Source: an uncultured Thiohalocapsa sp. (GTDB lineage Bacteria > Pseudomonadota > Gammaproteobacteria > Chromatiales > Chromatiaceae). From it: a stretch of 64,000 bases of DNA. Under the pieces are notes generated by a model. It made no database searches. It had not been told where the DNA came from and saw nothing but the letters and a program-made list of their open reading frames with translations. Shown in pieces: positions 17,670 to 26,417 of the stretch. Both the position numbers and the translations under genes were made by a program. The stretch lies in contig NZ_CAJXYK010000014.1 of the NCBI RefSeq assembly GCF_913063425.1, forward strand, positions 45,307-109,306, given 5' to 3'. How positions within the stretch are numbered: position 1 is the stretch's first letter; every line of letters begins with the position of its first letter.

Positions 17670-18362
17670 TCAGCGCGCTGCCGGCGCTGCCGCCGCGTCC
17701 AGCAGCACCAGTGCATTGCCGCCCACGGCCACCCGCGCCACCGGCAGCCCCTCCCCCGCCTGCCAGCGCGACACTGCCGCCTGCTTGGCGGCGCCGGTGA
17801 CCAGCACCAGCATGCGCCGCGCGCGGCACAGGGCGGACGGCGTCAGCGACACCCGGTCCGGCGGTGGCTTCGGTGCATCATGCACCGGCATCACCAGGGG
17901 ACCGGGCCGGATTTCGTGGTCGGGGAACAAGCTCGCGGTATGGCCGTCCTCCCCCATGCCCAGCAGCACCAGATCGAACGGCATTGCGGCCGCCACCACG
18001 GGCTCGTAGGCGGCGGCCGCGGCATCCGCGCCCAGCTCCGCCGGGATCGCGTGCACCTGTGCCGCCGGGATGGGCACCTGCCGCAGCCAGGCGTCCTCCA
18101 CCGCACGGCTGTTGCGCGCCGCGGCGTCCGGTGGCAGGCAGCGCTCGTCGCCGTGGTAGAGATGCCAGTGTGCCCAATCCGCCTCCGCCCCGGCGAGCAG
18201 CCGATAGGCCGCGAGCGGCGTCGAGCCGCCCGCGAGCACCAGCCGGAAGGCGCCGCGGGCGCTGATGGCCGCCGCGGCGGCCTCCAGGACCATCTCTGCC
18301 GTGGTGGCGGCCACGGCGGCTGCGTCTGCAAGGACGCGTGTCTCAACGCCGGTCAACTGCAT
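17670..18362 (-). CDS. pgl: 6-phosphogluconolactonase
   Basis: 230 aa. Motifs are LVLAGGSTPLAAYRLL, YHGDERCLPPDAAARNS and VLLGMGEDGHTASLFPDHE, all characteristic of the Pgl/DevB family, in the right order and at the right length. It hydrolyses 6-phosphogluconolactone in the oxidative pentose-phosphate pathway, in the cytoplasm. ATG 18362 is chosen because the Pgl domain begins immediately; the frame is open upstream to 18965 but that part is low-complexity and antisense to the receiver gene. No zwf or gnd gene lies nearby. Confidence 0.93.
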   Translation of the reverse strand: MQLTGVETRVLADAAAVAATTAEMVLEAAAAAISARGAFRLVLAGGSTPLAAYRLLAGAEADWAHWHLYHGDERCLPPDAAARNSRAVEDAWLRQVPIPAAQVHAIPAELGADAAAAAYEPVVAAAMPFDLVLLGMGEDGHTASLFPDHEIRPGPLVMPVHDAPKPPPDRVSLTPSALCRARRMLVLVTGAAKQAAVSRWQAGEGLPVARVAVGGNALVLLDAAAAPAAR

Positions 18363-18629
18363 GCTGTCCCCCTCTCGATCTGCCCGCTGCGACGGCGCCC
18401 GCCGCGGCCGCTGGTCCGCCATGGCCCCGCGCGCACGTGCCGCTGTCCGGGCCCTATGGTACGGGCTGACGGCCATCCTGGCCCAGTCGCGAAGCGGCCG
18501 GGCCTGGGCAATGGCCCTGCCGGCACCTACACTGCGGGGCTGCGTCGGCGCCGGCGGCCACTGCAGTGTGCGCCGGAGCCCGCCCGCCCTGCCCGGCCCG
18601 ATCCATTCCATCTGCCTGATCCGTTGCGC

Positions 18630-19205
18630 ATGTCCCGTCCTGATGTTCTCCTGATCGACGCCTGCGACGCCGCACGCTACAGGCTGCGTCTTGCGCTCAA
18701 GTCGCTGGGCGCCGAGGTGCGCCAGGCGCGCAGCGTCGAAGCGGCGCTGCCGACACTGCGGGCGCGCCAGCCCGATCTCATCATCACGGCGCCGACGCTG
18801 CCGGGCATGAATGCCCTGGACCTGCTGGCGCTGCTGCGCACGGGCACCGTCAAAACCCCGCCGCCGCTCGTCATCCACTGTCCGGACGGCGATTGGCCCC
18901 TCGCCGAGGCCGCCACCGCCCAGGGCGCCCTCGCCGTGGTGTGCGGGGACGCGCTGGGTGCGCACCTGTCCGGATGGCTGCAGCAGGCAGCCTCAGCCCG
19001 ACCGCCCAGCAGCGACGCCGGCCCGCTGAAGGCCCAGCCACGCCCTGCCGGCACCGCCCCGGACGCCGCGCCGCCGACGCCTGCCACCTCGGCCACGCTG
19101 CCAGGCCCTTCACCGCACGCCCGGCCGACAGCCCGGACGCACTGCTGGGGGCAGACACTCGCCGGCACCCTGCTGGGGCTCCTGATGGGACTTTGGATGG
19201 GATGA
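18630..19205 (+). CDS. Degenerate receiver-domain protein with C-terminal hydrophobic tail
   Basis: 191 aa. Residues 4-120 follow a CheY-like pattern (VLLIDACDAARYRLRLALKS then PDLIITAPTLPGMNALDLL). The phospho-acceptor aspartate position is Ala54, only one of the two N-terminal acidic residues (D10) is retained, and the conserved lysine region reads ALAVVCGD. It is therefore probably a pseudo-receiver. A Pro/Ala/Thr-rich linker (about 125-170) leads to a hydrophobic tail, TLAGTLLGLLMGLWMG, which could anchor it in the membrane. ATG 18630 is chosen at the domain boundary. A DsrC-like gene follows 146 bases downstream. Confidence 0.6.
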   Translation: MSRPDVLLIDACDAARYRLRLALKSLGAEVRQARSVEAALPTLRARQPDLIITAPTLPGMNALDLLALLRTGTVKTPPPLVIHCPDGDWPLAEAATAQGALAVVCGDALGAHLSGWLQQAASARPPSSDAGPLKAQPRPAGTAPDAAPPTPATSATLPGPSPHARPTARTHCWGQTLAGTLLGLLMGLWMG

Positions 19206-19351
19206 TGTCGGCCGAGCGATGCGCATCTGCCGGCCGGTGAGGGTGCGCAATGAGCTTGACGCCCGGGGTGTGGTCCAGTACCACTAACTTTGCCGATGCG
19301 TCGCCGGGGGGCGACGCGCGAGCCGCTGACAACCGAACGAGGACGAGCTCC

Positions 19352-19711
19352 ATGGCAGAGACGATGCAAGACATCCTGAATCCCGGTGCCAACGCCCGTG
19401 ACCCGGACTTTCCGGACGCACCGGAGGATTGGACGCGCGCGAGTGCCGAGGCAACCGCCAAGTCCGAGTCGATCGAGCTGACGGACGACCACTGGGCCGT
19501 CATCCGTGCCTTGCAGCACTTCTTTGCGGCTGATGAGGCGCCGAGCGTGCGGGCGGTGCACGACGCCCTGGATGAGCGCTTCCACGGCAAGGGCGGCATC
19601 AAGTACCTGTACGGCATCTTCCCGGGTGGACCCGTTGCCCAGGGCTGCCGGCTGGCCGGTCTGGAGCCACCAGCGGGGGCCGTGGACCCCTCCTTCGGCA
19701 GCGTACAATAG
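19352..19711 (+). CDS. DsrC/TusE-family protein lacking the C-terminal (CysA) cysteine
   Basis: 119 aa. The fold markers ELTDDHWAVIRALQHFF and KYLYGIFPGGPVAQGC are those of the DsrC/TusE/DsvC sulfur-carrier family. Cys99 (QGC) is the CysB position. The CysA position, 11 residues further, is Ala110, and the chain extends nine residues (VDPSFGSVQ) instead of ending at Gly-Cys-Val. The intramolecular trisulfide chemistry of DsrC and the CysA chemistry of TusE are therefore not possible. It is closer to the RspA-like regulatory or divergent paralogues. ATG 19352 gives the usual family length; an upstream in-frame start (19250) would add 34 residues. Confidence 0.8.
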   Translation: MAETMQDILNPGANARDPDFPDAPEDWTRASAEATAKSESIELTDDHWAVIRALQHFFAADEAPSVRAVHDALDERFHGKGGIKYLYGIFPGGPVAQGCRLAGLEPPAGAVDPSFGSVQ

Positions 19712-19815
19712 CTCGTCGCGGGCAGCTGCCGGAACGGCGGGAGCACAACCGCCGTCGACAGCATCACGGCCCAAATACAGGGCGCACAGCAACCCAAACA
19801 AGCAGGCCGCGGACC

Positions 19816-21675
19816 ATGCAGGCACCGGACGCGGAGGACACAGGCCCCTTCCAGGGGCTGCGGCGCTGGCTCGGACTCGGGCTGCCGCCACGGACCATCG
19901 AGCTGCGCTTCGATCTGCCGCCGCGCCGGCGCAAGGGCCGGCGGCCGCCGCTCACACCCGAGGCCGCGCACGAGGCCCTGGGGCGGCACAGCGCGACCCC
20001 CGAGGAGTATCTGAGCGAGCTGCTCAACATCGTCTCGTCGTTGAATCGGTGGCCGCTCCAGGCCAAGCGCCGCATGGCCTTGCTGGAAGCATTGGCCGGT
20101 TGGTTCTACGCCGCCGCGGCGCCGGCACTGGTGCAATTGCTGAGCGAGGGGCGCGGTATCCCCGAGCCGCCCGGCCGGCGCCAGACCCTGGAGCTGCATG
20201 ATCGCTGCGCCACGGCCCTGTTGGAGGGCTACCGCGCGCTCTTCACCATGGACTACCAGGCGAGCAACTTCTTCTACAGTCGGGCACGCACACGCGTGTA
20301 TCGCTGTGCCTGCCGGGCGCTGGAGCTGCTCAAGCTGCGCCAGCGCATCGCCGGTGCGCGCTACATGCAGCTTGAGCCGTCGGCGTGGCGCATCGCACAC
20401 ACCCTGTTCGCCGCCATGCGGGCCTGCGAGCCCGTAGACAAGGTCATGGACGCCCTGTCCCTGCGCAACCAGGCGCTGGACCGCCGCACCCAGGCCTCGC
20501 TGCGTCAGCACTACGCATCGCTGGCCACCTACGGCATTCTGGACCAGTCGGCCTGGCCCGAGCACGAGCAGACCGCCATCGATCTCTACAGCGCGGCGGT
20601 GCCTGATGCCATCCGCCTGCTCGACTACGATCCACACCTGGACCCCAAGCCCTGGCATCTCTACGCGAGCTGCTACGACGAGGGTCCGCCGCAGCGACAC
20701 CCCCCGGACGACGCACGCAACGCGCCGACGCTGCTGCTGGATCACCATGCCCTGGCGGCCAATATCCGCGCCGATACCCGCGCCCTCTCGGGTGCCATCG
20801 CCGCCGGCGATACCCTGCGCATCCCGCCGCGGCTGGCGCGGATCGATGCCGAGCGGCGCACGGCCGTCGCCTACCTGCTGCAGCGCAACCTGCGCCCGCC
20901 GGACGACTGGAGCCAGGACACGGCGAGCGCCGAGGAGCATCGGGACCTGCGCATCTACGTCGGCTTCGACGAGGCCCGCGATCACCTGCTCGCGGTGTTG
21001 CAGCGCGACGATGGGCGCCTCAAGCGCTCGCGGGAGCTGACGGATCTCTTCGCCAAGCGCTCGGCCATGATCGGCGAGGACGACTCGGCCACGCGCCAGA
21101 CCCTTTGGTACGTGCTGCGCGACAACCAGGACAGCATGCGCATCAAGACCCAGGAGACGCGCTTTACCAACCGCATGTTCGTCGGCAACCTGCTCGCCTA
21201 TGGGTTCGGCGATCAGGTCACGAAGGCGCCCCGTGTGGGCAAGGTGAACCGGATCTACCGCCCCATCGCGGGCATCGTCCTGCTGGACATCGACTATCTG
21301 GCCAACTTCGCGGCACCCGTGCGCCTGTACGCCTGTGCGCCGCCGCTGAGCCAGGAGAGCGCCGCAGACGCCACCGCGGCACCGGCGACGGAAGAAGAGC
21401 TCGAAGGCGAATCTCTCACCTGCCTGTTGACGCACCATCCGCAGCAGGGCTGGGGGCTGATCACGCCGCCGCAGGAGCGGCTTTGGCGCGACGCCCAGGT
21501 GTGCCTTCGCATCGGCAAGCGCCTGAGCCGGGCACGGCTGGGTGAGGTCCAGGACGTCACCGATGAGTTCTGTCGCTTCCAGATCTCCTCCGCAGCCTTT
21601 CCACGCAAGCCGCCCAGCTATCCGCAGGCCACCGCCGCCACGCGACCCCAGGCTGCCACCGCATCCCTGGGTTGA
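19816..21675 (+). CDS. Unrecognised 619-aa soluble protein
   Basis: 619 aa with no signal peptide or TM helix. Residues 60-260 are helical (ELLNIVSSLNRWPLQAKRRM, YRALFTMDYQASNFFYSRAR). A linker follows, then an Asp/Arg-rich middle part (350-450, LWYVLRDNQDSMRIKTQETR). The C-terminal part (about 455-600) is beta-rich, broken by an Ala/Glu insert (about 515-535), and contains YGFGDQVTKAPRVGKVNRIY and QGWGLITPP. The C-terminal region could be a PilZ-like or other small beta-barrel domain, but no RxxxR/DxSxxG signature was found. It begins 104 bases after the DsrC-like gene and may be cotranscribed with it. Function unknown. Confidence 0.75.
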   Translation: MQAPDAEDTGPFQGLRRWLGLGLPPRTIELRFDLPPRRRKGRRPPLTPEAAHEALGRHSATPEEYLSELLNIVSSLNRWPLQAKRRMALLEALAGWFYAAAAPALVQLLSEGRGIPEPPGRRQTLELHDRCATALLEGYRALFTMDYQASNFFYSRARTRVYRCACRALELLKLRQRIAGARYMQLEPSAWRIAHTLFAAMRACEPVDKVMDALSLRNQALDRRTQASLRQHYASLATYGILDQSAWPEHEQTAIDLYSAAVPDAIRLLDYDPHLDPKPWHLYASCYDEGPPQRHPPDDARNAPTLLLDHHALAANIRADTRALSGAIAAGDTLRIPPRLARIDAERRTAVAYLLQRNLRPPDDWSQDTASAEEHRDLRIYVGFDEARDHLLAVLQRDDGRLKRSRELTDLFAKRSAMIGEDDSATRQTLWYVLRDNQDSMRIKTQETRFTNRMFVGNLLAYGFGDQVTKAPRVGKVNRIYRPIAGIVLLDIDYLANFAAPVRLYACAPPLSQESAADATAAPATEEELEGESLTCLLTHHPQQGWGLITPPQERLWRDAQVCLRIGKRLSRARLGEVQDVTDEFCRFQISSAAFPRKPPSYPQATAATRPQAATASLG

Positions 21676-21876
21676 GCACAAGGCCCGCTGCCGCTGCGCC
21701 GGCGGGGCCGCGCCAGGCGCGCGCATCGCCCGGACTGCGCCGGCGCCCTACGTGTCAACCTCGCGGCCGGCGCCGAAGCGCGCGCTCGACTTCAGGCACA
21801 ATAGGCTGAGCCTACATGGCGGCCGGCAGCACCGTCGCCGATTGCCGCCCGCACCTCACAGCGATCCGGAGCCGCC

Positions 21877-22905
21877 ATGGAGCCCAATGCCACCCTTGTC
21901 TGGACGCAGTACGGTCTGTGCGTGCTGGCCATCGGCATCGCCGGCGTCAAGCTCACCGACTACGGCGATTCCATCGCCGACAAGACGGGGATGGGCGGTT
22001 CCTGGGTGGGGCTGGTGCTCATCGCCACGGTGACCTCGCTGCCTGAGCTGGCGGCGGGTATCACGGCTTCCACCGTCGCACTGCTGCCGGATATCGCCGC
22101 CGGTGACGTCTACGGCAGCTGCGTCTACAACCTGGTCCTGCTCGCGGTGCTGGATCTGTTCAGCCGCCGCGGCCCCATCCTGGCCCGGGTGCAGCGCCAA
22201 CACGTCATGACCGCGGGCTTCGGCATCCTGTTGATCAGCATTTCCGGGCTCGCGCTGCTGGCGGCCGAGGCGGGCCTGTCCACCCTGGCCGGGCATCTTT
22301 CCTGGGGCACGCCCGTGATCGTCCTGGTCTATGCCGTGGCCATCCGCACCCTGCACGGATACAGGGAGGACGTGGTGGAGGAGTTCACGGAGCAGGAGCC
22401 CGACCGCTACGCCGAGCGCAGCCTCAAGTGGGTTGCAAAGCGCTACGGCATCGCCGCCGCCGTGGTAGTGGCAGCGGGCGTTGCCCTGCCCTATGTGTCC
22501 GAAGATCTGGCGGTGGTGATGGTCTGGAACCAGTCCTTTACCGGCACCTTGTTCACGGCGCTCAGCACCTCGCTGCCGGAGCTGGTGGTGACCCTGGCAG
22601 CACTGCGCATCGGGGCCGTGGACATGGCCGCCGGCAACGTGCTCGGCAGCAACATGTTCAACATCCTGGTGCTGGCGGTGGACGATCTGGTCTACACCCA
22701 GGGCTCCTTCTATGCCGACATCTCGTCAACACACCTGGTCTCCGCCTTCACGGCGGTGGCCATGACCGGGATCGTCATCACCGGCATCTACTTTCGACCG
22801 CGCATTCGGGTGCTCGGCATCGGCAGCTGGGCGAGTCTCGCCCTGATCACGCTGTTCGCGCTGAACACCTGGCTCACCTATCATTTGGGGGGCACCGGCC
22901 ACTGA
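21877..22905 (+). CDS. CaCA-superfamily cation (Na+/Ca2+-type) exchanger
   Basis: 342 aa with about ten TM helices. Two alpha-repeats are clear: LIATVTSLPELAAGITAS with AAGDVYGSCVYNL (about 48-90), and TALSTSLPELVVTLAAL with AAGNVLGSNMFNI (about 228-270). The acidic residues of the SLPE and GN/GD motifs form the ion-binding centre. Members exchange Ca2+ or other cations for Na+ or H+ across the inner membrane. A short acidic cytoplasmic loop (EEFTEQEPDRYAE) joins the halves. The next gene begins 12 bases downstream. Confidence 0.9.
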   Translation: MEPNATLVWTQYGLCVLAIGIAGVKLTDYGDSIADKTGMGGSWVGLVLIATVTSLPELAAGITASTVALLPDIAAGDVYGSCVYNLVLLAVLDLFSRRGPILARVQRQHVMTAGFGILLISISGLALLAAEAGLSTLAGHLSWGTPVIVLVYAVAIRTLHGYREDVVEEFTEQEPDRYAERSLKWVAKRYGIAAAVVVAAGVALPYVSEDLAVVMVWNQSFTGTLFTALSTSLPELVVTLAALRIGAVDMAAGNVLGSNMFNILVLAVDDLVYTQGSFYADISSTHLVSAFTAVAMTGIVITGIYFRPRIRVLGIGSWASLALITLFALNTWLTYHLGGTGH

Positions 22906-22917
22906 GGGTATGCCGCA

Positions 22918-23397
22918 GTGAGAAAGCCCGTGCTGGAGACGGCGCACCTGCTCCATGCCAGCAGCGCACGCCTGCGGTTGCGCGTGCCCTCACGCCGCCA
23001 TGATGCGGCCTGGCTCGGCGCCGTGCGTGCGACGCTCGGGGCGCAGCCCGCCGTCACCGAAGTGCGTGCCGACCCGGGCCGCGGGGTCCTGACGCTTGGA
23101 TTTCGGGGCGCCGCGGGCACAGACCCGGCGGCGCGAGCGGCGCTGCTGGCCACCGCCGGTATCCGCATTGCACCGCCGAACGCTCACCGCCGACTGGCGG
23201 AGGCCCCGGCCGCCCACGGCCTGCGTGCGGACCGCCGCACCATCGCACTCGGTGTGCTCCTGCTGCTGCTGGCGCGTCACCTGCTGCGCAGCGGCTGGCT
23301 CGCGCCGGGGCTGGCGCTGCTGTGGTTCCTGTGGGAGAGCTTTCCGGCCCTGCGCCGCAGCGTATCGGCCACGGGCATTGTGCTCCGGCGGGGCTGA
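22918..23397 (+). CDS. HMA2-like domain protein with C-terminal membrane segment
   Basis: 159 aa from GTG 22918; the nearby ATG at 22910 runs straight into a stop. Residues 8-75 resemble the heavy-metal-associated-like (HMA2) fold (ARLRLRVPSRRHDAAWLGAV, PAVTEVRADPGRGVLTLGF) without a CxxC metal site. Residues 108-140 hold one or two hydrophobic segments (ALGVLLLLLARHLL, LAPGLALLWFLWE). GAGGG overlapping the exchanger stop may serve as ribosome-binding site. Probably in an operon with the exchanger. Function unknown. Confidence 0.6.
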   Translation: MRKPVLETAHLLHASSARLRLRVPSRRHDAAWLGAVRATLGAQPAVTEVRADPGRGVLTLGFRGAAGTDPAARAALLATAGIRIAPPNAHRRLAEAPAAHGLRADRRTIALGVLLLLLARHLLRSGWLAPGLALLWFLWESFPALRRSVSATGIVLRRG

Positions 23398-23421
23398 GGC
23401 GGTTGGACGCGCCGGCGCGGC

Positions 23422-23604
23422 TCAGTCGTCCGCGTCCGGGAAGCGGCGGCGATCACGCTCGTCCACGTCATCGTCCATCAGGATGCGCTGGCCGTCGCCT
23501 TCCAGGTCTTCGAACTGCCCACTGCGGGCGGCCCAGAACAGCACGCCCACGGCAACCAGCCCGAGTACCAGCATGCCGGGAATCAAACCGTAGATGACTT
23601 CCAT
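23422..23604 (-). CDS. ccoS: cbb3 oxidase assembly protein CcoS
   Basis: 60 aa. The N-terminal TM helix reads IYGLIPGMLVLGLVAVGVLF and is followed by WAARSGQFEDLEGDGQRIL, the diagnostic F-x-D-L-x-x-x-x-x-R-I-L motif of CcoS. CcoS is needed for insertion of cofactors (haem/copper) into cbb3 oxidase. It is the last gene of the minus-strand ccoG-H-I-S set, 47 bases after ccoI. The acidic C-terminus is normal. Confidence 0.95.
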   Translation of the reverse strand: MEVIYGLIPGMLVLGLVAVGVLFWAARSGQFEDLEGDGQRILMDDDVDERDRRRFPDADD

Positions 23605-23651
23605 CGCTGCCTCCGGGCGGTGTTAGGGTCAGAGTGCGTCGGTGGTGGCGC

Positions 23652-26210
23652 TCAGCGTTCGCCGCGCCCCGAAGCCCCCTGCTCTCTGTTGGTGAAGCCG
23701 CTGACGAAGCCGCGGATACGCGCGGAGTTGCCGATGACGGCGAGCGAGCTCAAGGGCATGGAGATGGCCGCCACCAGGGGTGTGATGAGCGCGGCCATGG
23801 CCAGCGGCACCATGATGAGATTGTAGGTGATGGACAGCCCGATGTTCTGGCGGATGACCCTGAGCGTCCGCCGCGCCAGGCGTCCGGCGTCACGCACCCC
23901 GGCAAGCTCATGCCGGATGAGGACGATGTCGGCACTGGCGATGGACACGTCCGTGCCGCTGCCGACGGCGATGCCCACGTCCGCCCGCACCAGCGCCGGG
24001 GCATCGTTGATACCGTCTCCCACCATGGCGACCCGCTGGCCGGACGCCCGCAGGCGGCCGATCACGGCGTCCTTGTCCGCCGGCAGCACCTCCGCGATGA
24101 CCTGATCGGCGCCCACCTCCGCGGCAACGGCTTCGGCGACCTGCCGGCGGTCACCGGTGAGCAGGGTGACGTGGATGCCGTCGGCGCGCAGGGCGCGGAT
24201 GGTCTCGGCGGCATCGGCCCGCGGGCGGTCCTGCAGCCGCAGCTCAAGCCGGTGGATGCCGTCCACGGCGCAGTGCACCAGGCCCTCCGTGTCGCCTTCG
24301 GCAGTGTGGCTGACCGGTGCCGCGTTCTCGACACCATGGCGCCGCAGCCAGTCCGGCGTGCCGATGACGACGGCTTGCCCCGCCACCAGGCCGCTGACCC
24401 CCAAGCCGGGCTCGGCCATGAAGTCCTCCACCGCAAGCCCCTTGTGGCTGACGCCGGCGCTCTCGGCGAGGTCCACCACCGCCCGCGCCACCGGATGCTC
24501 CGAGCGCCGCTCCAGGGCCGCGACGGCTGCCAGAACCTGCCGGCGCGGCTTGCTCAAGCTCGCCGGCTCCCTGAGGGACCAGGCGCCGGCCGCATCCTGC
24601 GCGGCGACCACCTGCGGGCGGCCTTCGGTGACCGTACCGGTCTTGTCGAAGACGAAGTGGTCGATGCCGGACAGGGTCTCGAGCACGGCGCCGTTCTTCA
24701 CGAGTATGCCGTTGCGGGCACCCGTGCCGGAGGCCACCGCGATGGCCATGGGCGTGGCGAGCCCGAAGGCACAGGGGCAGGTGATGATGAGCACGGCGGT
24801 GGCCGCCATCAGTGCCGTCTCGGCATCCTGGCGCACCCAGAACGCGAAAGTCAGCGCCGCGAGCGCCAGGGTGACGGCCACGAACCAGGGCACGATGCGG
24901 TCTGCGGTGCACTGGATGGGTGCCTTGCTCGCCTGCGCGGACTCCACCAGCTGCACGATGCGCCCGAGGGCGCTGTCGCGCAGCACGGCGGAGACCCGGA
25001 CCTCCAGGACACCGGTGCCGTTCAGGGTGCCCGCCGAGACCTGATCCCCCACCGCCCGCGGCACCGGCGTGGACTCGCCGGTGAGCATGGACTCGTCGAC
25101 GCGCGAGCGACCGCGGATCACGCTGCCGTCGGCGGGGATGGTCTCGCCCGGGCGCACCAGCACCAGGTCGCCGGGGCGCACGGCGCGGATGGGTACGATG
25201 GACGCCTCACCGTCCTGAAGCAGCGTCGCCACCCGCGGCTGAAGATCCAGGAGCCGCTGCGTGGCGGACACCGCCTGACGCTTGGAGATCGCCTCCAGGT
25301 AACGACCCACGAGGATCACGAACAGGAAGTTGACCACCGTGTCCCAATAGACGTGTCCGCTGCCCGTCACCGTCACGTACAGGGAGTACAGGTAGGTGAT
25401 GGAGGCGCCGATGGCGATGGGTAGATCCATGCCCAGGTGCAGGCGACGCAGCCCACGCCAGGCGCCGGCGTAGAAGGGCCAGCCCGCATAGGCGAGCGTG
25501 GGCGTCGCGATCAGAAAGCCGATCCAGTGGAAGAGGCCCCGAAACTCGCCTTCATCCGCGCCGGCGTAGAGTGCGATGGAAATCCACATGAGATTCATCG
25601 CCGCGAAGCCGGCGAAGGCCATGCGATACAGGAGCCGGCGGTTCTGGCGCTGGAGACTCCCCTCCGCTGCCTGTGGATCGAAGGGCACCGCCGAATAGCC
25701 GAGCTCCGCCAGGCGCTGCAGCAGCGCCGACAGCCGCACGCGGGTGCTGTCCCAGGTGACCCGCAGCCGCCTGCCCGTGAGGTTGACGCGGGCCTCGCGC
25801 ACGCCATCCACCTGGGCGAGACCCTGCTCGATGAGCCAGACACAGGCGGCGCAATGGATGCCCTCCACCAGCAGGTTGACCTCGCACGCCTGCGCTGAGC
25901 CGCTGACGACCTCCTGCTGTACCTCGTCGAGATCGTAGAGCTTCAGGTCCTTGGGCGGCTCCGGCGGTGGACCCAGCACCTGCCCCTCCGGTGCGCGCCG
26001 ATAGAAGCCCTCCAGTCCGGCGGCGTGGATGGCCTCGCAGACGGCGCGGCAGCCGTGGCAGCAGAAGTGGCGCAGGGCGCCGCCCACTGTTGCGCTGATG
26101 CCGGCCTCCGCCGGCAGTCCGCAGTGCCAGCAGGGCTCGGGCGCGGTCTCGGCTTCGCCCGCGCCGTGCGTGGGCTGCGACAGTCGGGCGCTGTCTTGAA
26201 AGGCGGTCAC
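23652..26210 (-). CDS. ccoI: Copper-translocating P1B-type ATPase CcoI/FixI
   Basis: 852 aa from GTG 26210. An N-terminal Cys-rich region ([16 protein letters not shown]) precedes an HMA domain with the metal site IHCAAC (Cys120, Cys123). The TM region carries the CPC motif ([12 protein letters not shown], about residue 478). The phosphorylation site is [10 protein letters not shown] and the hinge [10 protein letters not shown]. The extra N-terminal cysteines and the context beside ccoGH and ccoS identify it as CcoI, which supplies copper for cbb3 oxidase maturation, rather than CopA. Confidence 0.95.
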   Translation of the reverse strand: MTAFQDSARLSQPTHGAGEAETAPEPCWHCGLPAEAGISATVGGALRHFCCHGCRAVCEAIHAAGLEGFYRRAPEGQVLGPPPEPPKDLKLYDLDEVQQEVVSGSAQACEVNLLVEGIHCAACVWLIEQGLAQVDGVREARVNLTGRRLRVTWDSTRVRLSALLQRLAELGYSAVPFDPQAAEGSLQRQNRRLLYRMAFAGFAAMNLMWISIALYAGADEGEFRGLFHWIGFLIATPTLAYAGWPFYAGAWRGLRRLHLGMDLPIAIGASITYLYSLYVTVTGSGHVYWDTVVNFLFVILVGRYLEAISKRQAVSATQRLLDLQPRVATLLQDGEASIVPIRAVRPGDLVLVRPGETIPADGSVIRGRSRVDESMLTGESTPVPRAVGDQVSAGTLNGTGVLEVRVSAVLRDSALGRIVQLVESAQASKAPIQCTADRIVPWFVAVTLALAALTFAFWVRQDAETALMAATAVLIITCPCAFGLATPMAIAVASGTGARNGILVKNGAVLETLSGIDHFVFDKTGTVTEGRPQVVAAQDAAGAWSLREPASLSKPRRQVLAAVAALERRSEHPVARAVVDLAESAGVSHKGLAVEDFMAEPGLGVSGLVAGQAVVIGTPDWLRRHGVENAAPVSHTAEGDTEGLVHCAVDGIHRLELRLQDRPRADAAETIRALRADGIHVTLLTGDRRQVAEAVAAEVGADQVIAEVLPADKDAVIGRLRASGQRVAMVGDGINDAPALVRADVGIAVGSGTDVSIASADIVLIRHELAGVRDAGRLARRTLRVIRQNIGLSITYNLIMVPLAMAALITPLVAAISMPLSSLAVIGNSARIRGFVSGFTNREQGASGRGER

Positions 26211-26369
26211 TGCGTCAGCTCAGGCAGCCTGGACGGGGTGATGGACCTGCCCCAGGGGGCGAGCAGGCGCGGGAGGCGGATGGTCGGAAGACGCCGGTGC
26301 AGGACCTGCGATGGTATGGGCAGACCCGGCGGCGCCCGCAACCGGCGCCGCCCGTTCTTACCCTTGGAC
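26211..26369. other. ccoH-ccoI spacer
   Basis: No coding sequence seen between the 16-bp repeats after ccoH and the GTG start of ccoI on the minus strand. The spacer is long for an otherwise compact gene set. Confidence 0.3.
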
Positions 26370-26417
26370 TCAGGGTCGGGCGGCTTCAGGGCTGGGCGAC
26401 TTCAGGGCTGGGCAACG
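26370..26417 (-). repeat. Three 16-bp repeats, each carrying a TGA, at the end of ccoH
   Basis: On the minus strand the ccoH end reads TTGCCCAGCCCTGA, then AGTCGCCCAGCCCTGA, then AGCCGCCCGACCCTGA. The terminal codons and the TGA stop are thus repeated twice with a 16-base period (TGA at 26402, 26386, 26370). It is a small relative of the array behind the ankyrin gene and shares the word CCCAGCCCTGA / CTCAACCCTAR. Confidence 0.8.

Noticed and set aside
18871..21726. 951-codon minus-strand frame
   Set aside because: Opposite the DsrC-like gene and the 619-aa gene. Its translation is the typical antisense pattern of GC-rich coding DNA, while the plus strand holds the DsrC motifs.
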